A stretch of DNA of 64,000 bases. Source: Bog-473 sp963843365. GTDB taxonomy: Bacteria > Actinomycetota > Acidimicrobiia > Acidimicrobiales > RAAP-2. Numbering within the stretch: the stretch's first letter is position 1; every line of letters begins with the position of its first letter. The DNA lies in NCBI GenBank assembly GCA_963843365.1, contig CAWJKG010000004.1, forward strand, positions 62,001-126,000. Direction: 5' to 3'. Position numbers and translations under genes: made by a program. The notes beneath the pieces were generated by a model. It searched no databases, was not told where the DNA came from, and worked only from the letters and a program-made list of their open reading frames with translations. Positions 63,400 to 64,000 of this stretch are shown here, in pieces.

Positions 63400-64000
63400 G
63401 GGTTCGCCAAGATCGAAAAGAAGTATCTCGGTCGGTTCCTGGGCCGTGAAAGAAACAACGATCTCTTCCGAAAAGCCGGCCCCATCCCCCGTTTGAAGCT
63501 TAAGATCGTTCAGTTCGATACAGCCCTTGACCACGTGAAGCCAGGCCCTTCGGCCGGGTTTCATCTCATGGATCATGTGGTTCCCCTTGTGGATGAGCGT
63601 CGAGTACATTTCGACGTCCTGGTGTAATTTAAGCGAGGATTCTTTTCCGTCGGGGGAGGCGATCAACTTCAGGATCCCCTTGCGTTCGGCGAGCGTAAAG
63701 AGCTTCTTTTTCGCCCCCGGCTCCAACACGCCCGCCCCGGGGGTGAATCCACTTTGGAAGACATGGGTCAGGATCGTCCGGCGAAATGTCGAACGCTGAA
63801 AGTTTCGTGTTGAGGGGGAGATTGACACGGTGGAATTCATCCGCTTTCACCAGGTCAGGCTTTCCTGTCAGGCCCTTGAAAACGATCATCCCCTCCCGGA
63901 CATAGGTCACGATGACCATATCCTTATGCGTGTGGAGTATGAAACCCCGGCCTGGTGGAAGGATCTCCTCGTTCAATATCCTGAGAGTGCCAAAGCCCTT
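63400..64000 (-). CDS. Pirin-like cupin protein (cut by window end, one frameshift)
   Basis: This pirin/YhhW-type bicupin has its first residues beyond the right edge. On entering, the frame reads FGTLRILNEEILPPGRGF, then LHTHKDMVIVTYVREG with the metal-binding His-x-His. Next come DEFHRVNLPLNTKLSAFDIS and KWIHPRGG, then after a shift near 63,750 HVFQSGFTPGAGVLEP, MYSTLIHKGNHMIHEMKPGR, AWLHVVKGCIELNDLKLQTG and EILLFDLG. The end is not fixed: no stop follows DLG in the same frame, so one more base error near 63,400 is likely. Pirins are iron-binding proteins with quercetinase or regulatory activity. Confidence 0.78.

Overview
The window holds DNA from two different bacteria joined at about 56,961-56,970. 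Positions 1 to about 56,960 are uniformly GC-rich. Their gene content fits an actinobacterium, most likely of the Acidimicrobiia type: an actinobacterial-type group 3b [NiFe] hydrogenase operon with a cyclic-nucleotide-binding gene, a two-gene LigD repair system, a mycolic/cyclopropane-type methyltransferase, an actinobacterial sulfotransferase, frequent GTG starts and many 4-base stop/start overlaps. Positions about 56,970 to 64,000 have visibly lower GC, AT-rich intergenic DNA and a zwf-opcA-pgl pentose-phosphate set from another organism that I cannot place. The join falls inside a truncated IS3-family transposase gene, so an assembly chimera is the simplest explanation.

Layout of the left part. 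1-3.6 kb: end of a ketopantoate-reductase-like gene, a DinB-fold protein, a sulfatase and a small membrane protein. 3.8-9.2 kb: a very large secreted protein with Asp-box repeats followed by Ig-like repeats. 9.2-16.8 kb, minus strand: a sugar uptake and phosphorylation cluster (small hypothetical, PfkB kinase, ROK kinase, periplasmic binding protein, ATPase, permease, membrane-anchored PQQ-type beta-propeller). 16.8-25.1 kb: a CoA transferase, PEP synthase, and a minus-strand operon for 2-oxoacid:ferredoxin oxidoreductase (gamma, alpha, beta) ending in a GltD-like flavoprotein with a PorD-like ferredoxin tail. 25.3-31.5 kb: GAPDH, then the complete hydrogenase operon (beta, cyclic-nucleotide-binding protein, gamma, delta, alpha, maturation protease). 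31.6-35.1 kb: an MFS transporter, a TIG-domain membrane protein and a cyclopropane synthase. 35.1-42.6 kb, minus strand: hypC-hypD-hypF-[SIS-HypC fusion]-hypE-pyruvate kinase, almost all overlapping. 42.9-45.2 kb: hypA, hypB and an isocitrate/isopropylmalate dehydrogenase homologue. 45.5-50.9 kb: the LigD polymerase and ligase genes, YihY/BrkB, small proteins, a sulfotransferase and a VOC protein. 50.9-56.6 kb: a DUF1003-like protein, a GGDEF-EAL protein, a second copy of the small hypothetical, a c-di-GMP-I riboswitch, and the secreted GH26-like protein it leads into. Together the left part describes a cell that handles H2/NADPH, ferredoxin and pyruvate/PEP, takes up sugars, and uses cyclic di-GMP to control a secreted carbohydrate-active protein.

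Layout of the right part: zwf, opcA and pgl (plus strand), a Sel1-repeat protein (minus) preceded by the 3' half of a tRNA-Asn, a sigma-54 activator with XylR-N and V4R sensor domains (plus), and a pirin-like protein running off the right end (minus).

Sequence quality matters for reading this window. About 20 single-base indels interrupt otherwise intact genes in the left part, with a dense cluster at 25.4-27.8 kb, and roughly as many occur in the right 7 kb. Nearly all leave the protein motifs intact in another frame, and restoring one base gives normal-length proteins. I therefore read them as sequencing or assembly errors and annotate whole genes across them. I did not find a wholly new multi-gene system. 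The strongest leads are the riboswitch/c-di-GMP locus, the SIS-HypC fusion, the hyp-pyruvate kinase operon, the Por/GltD fusion protein and a possible eight-residue leader peptide.
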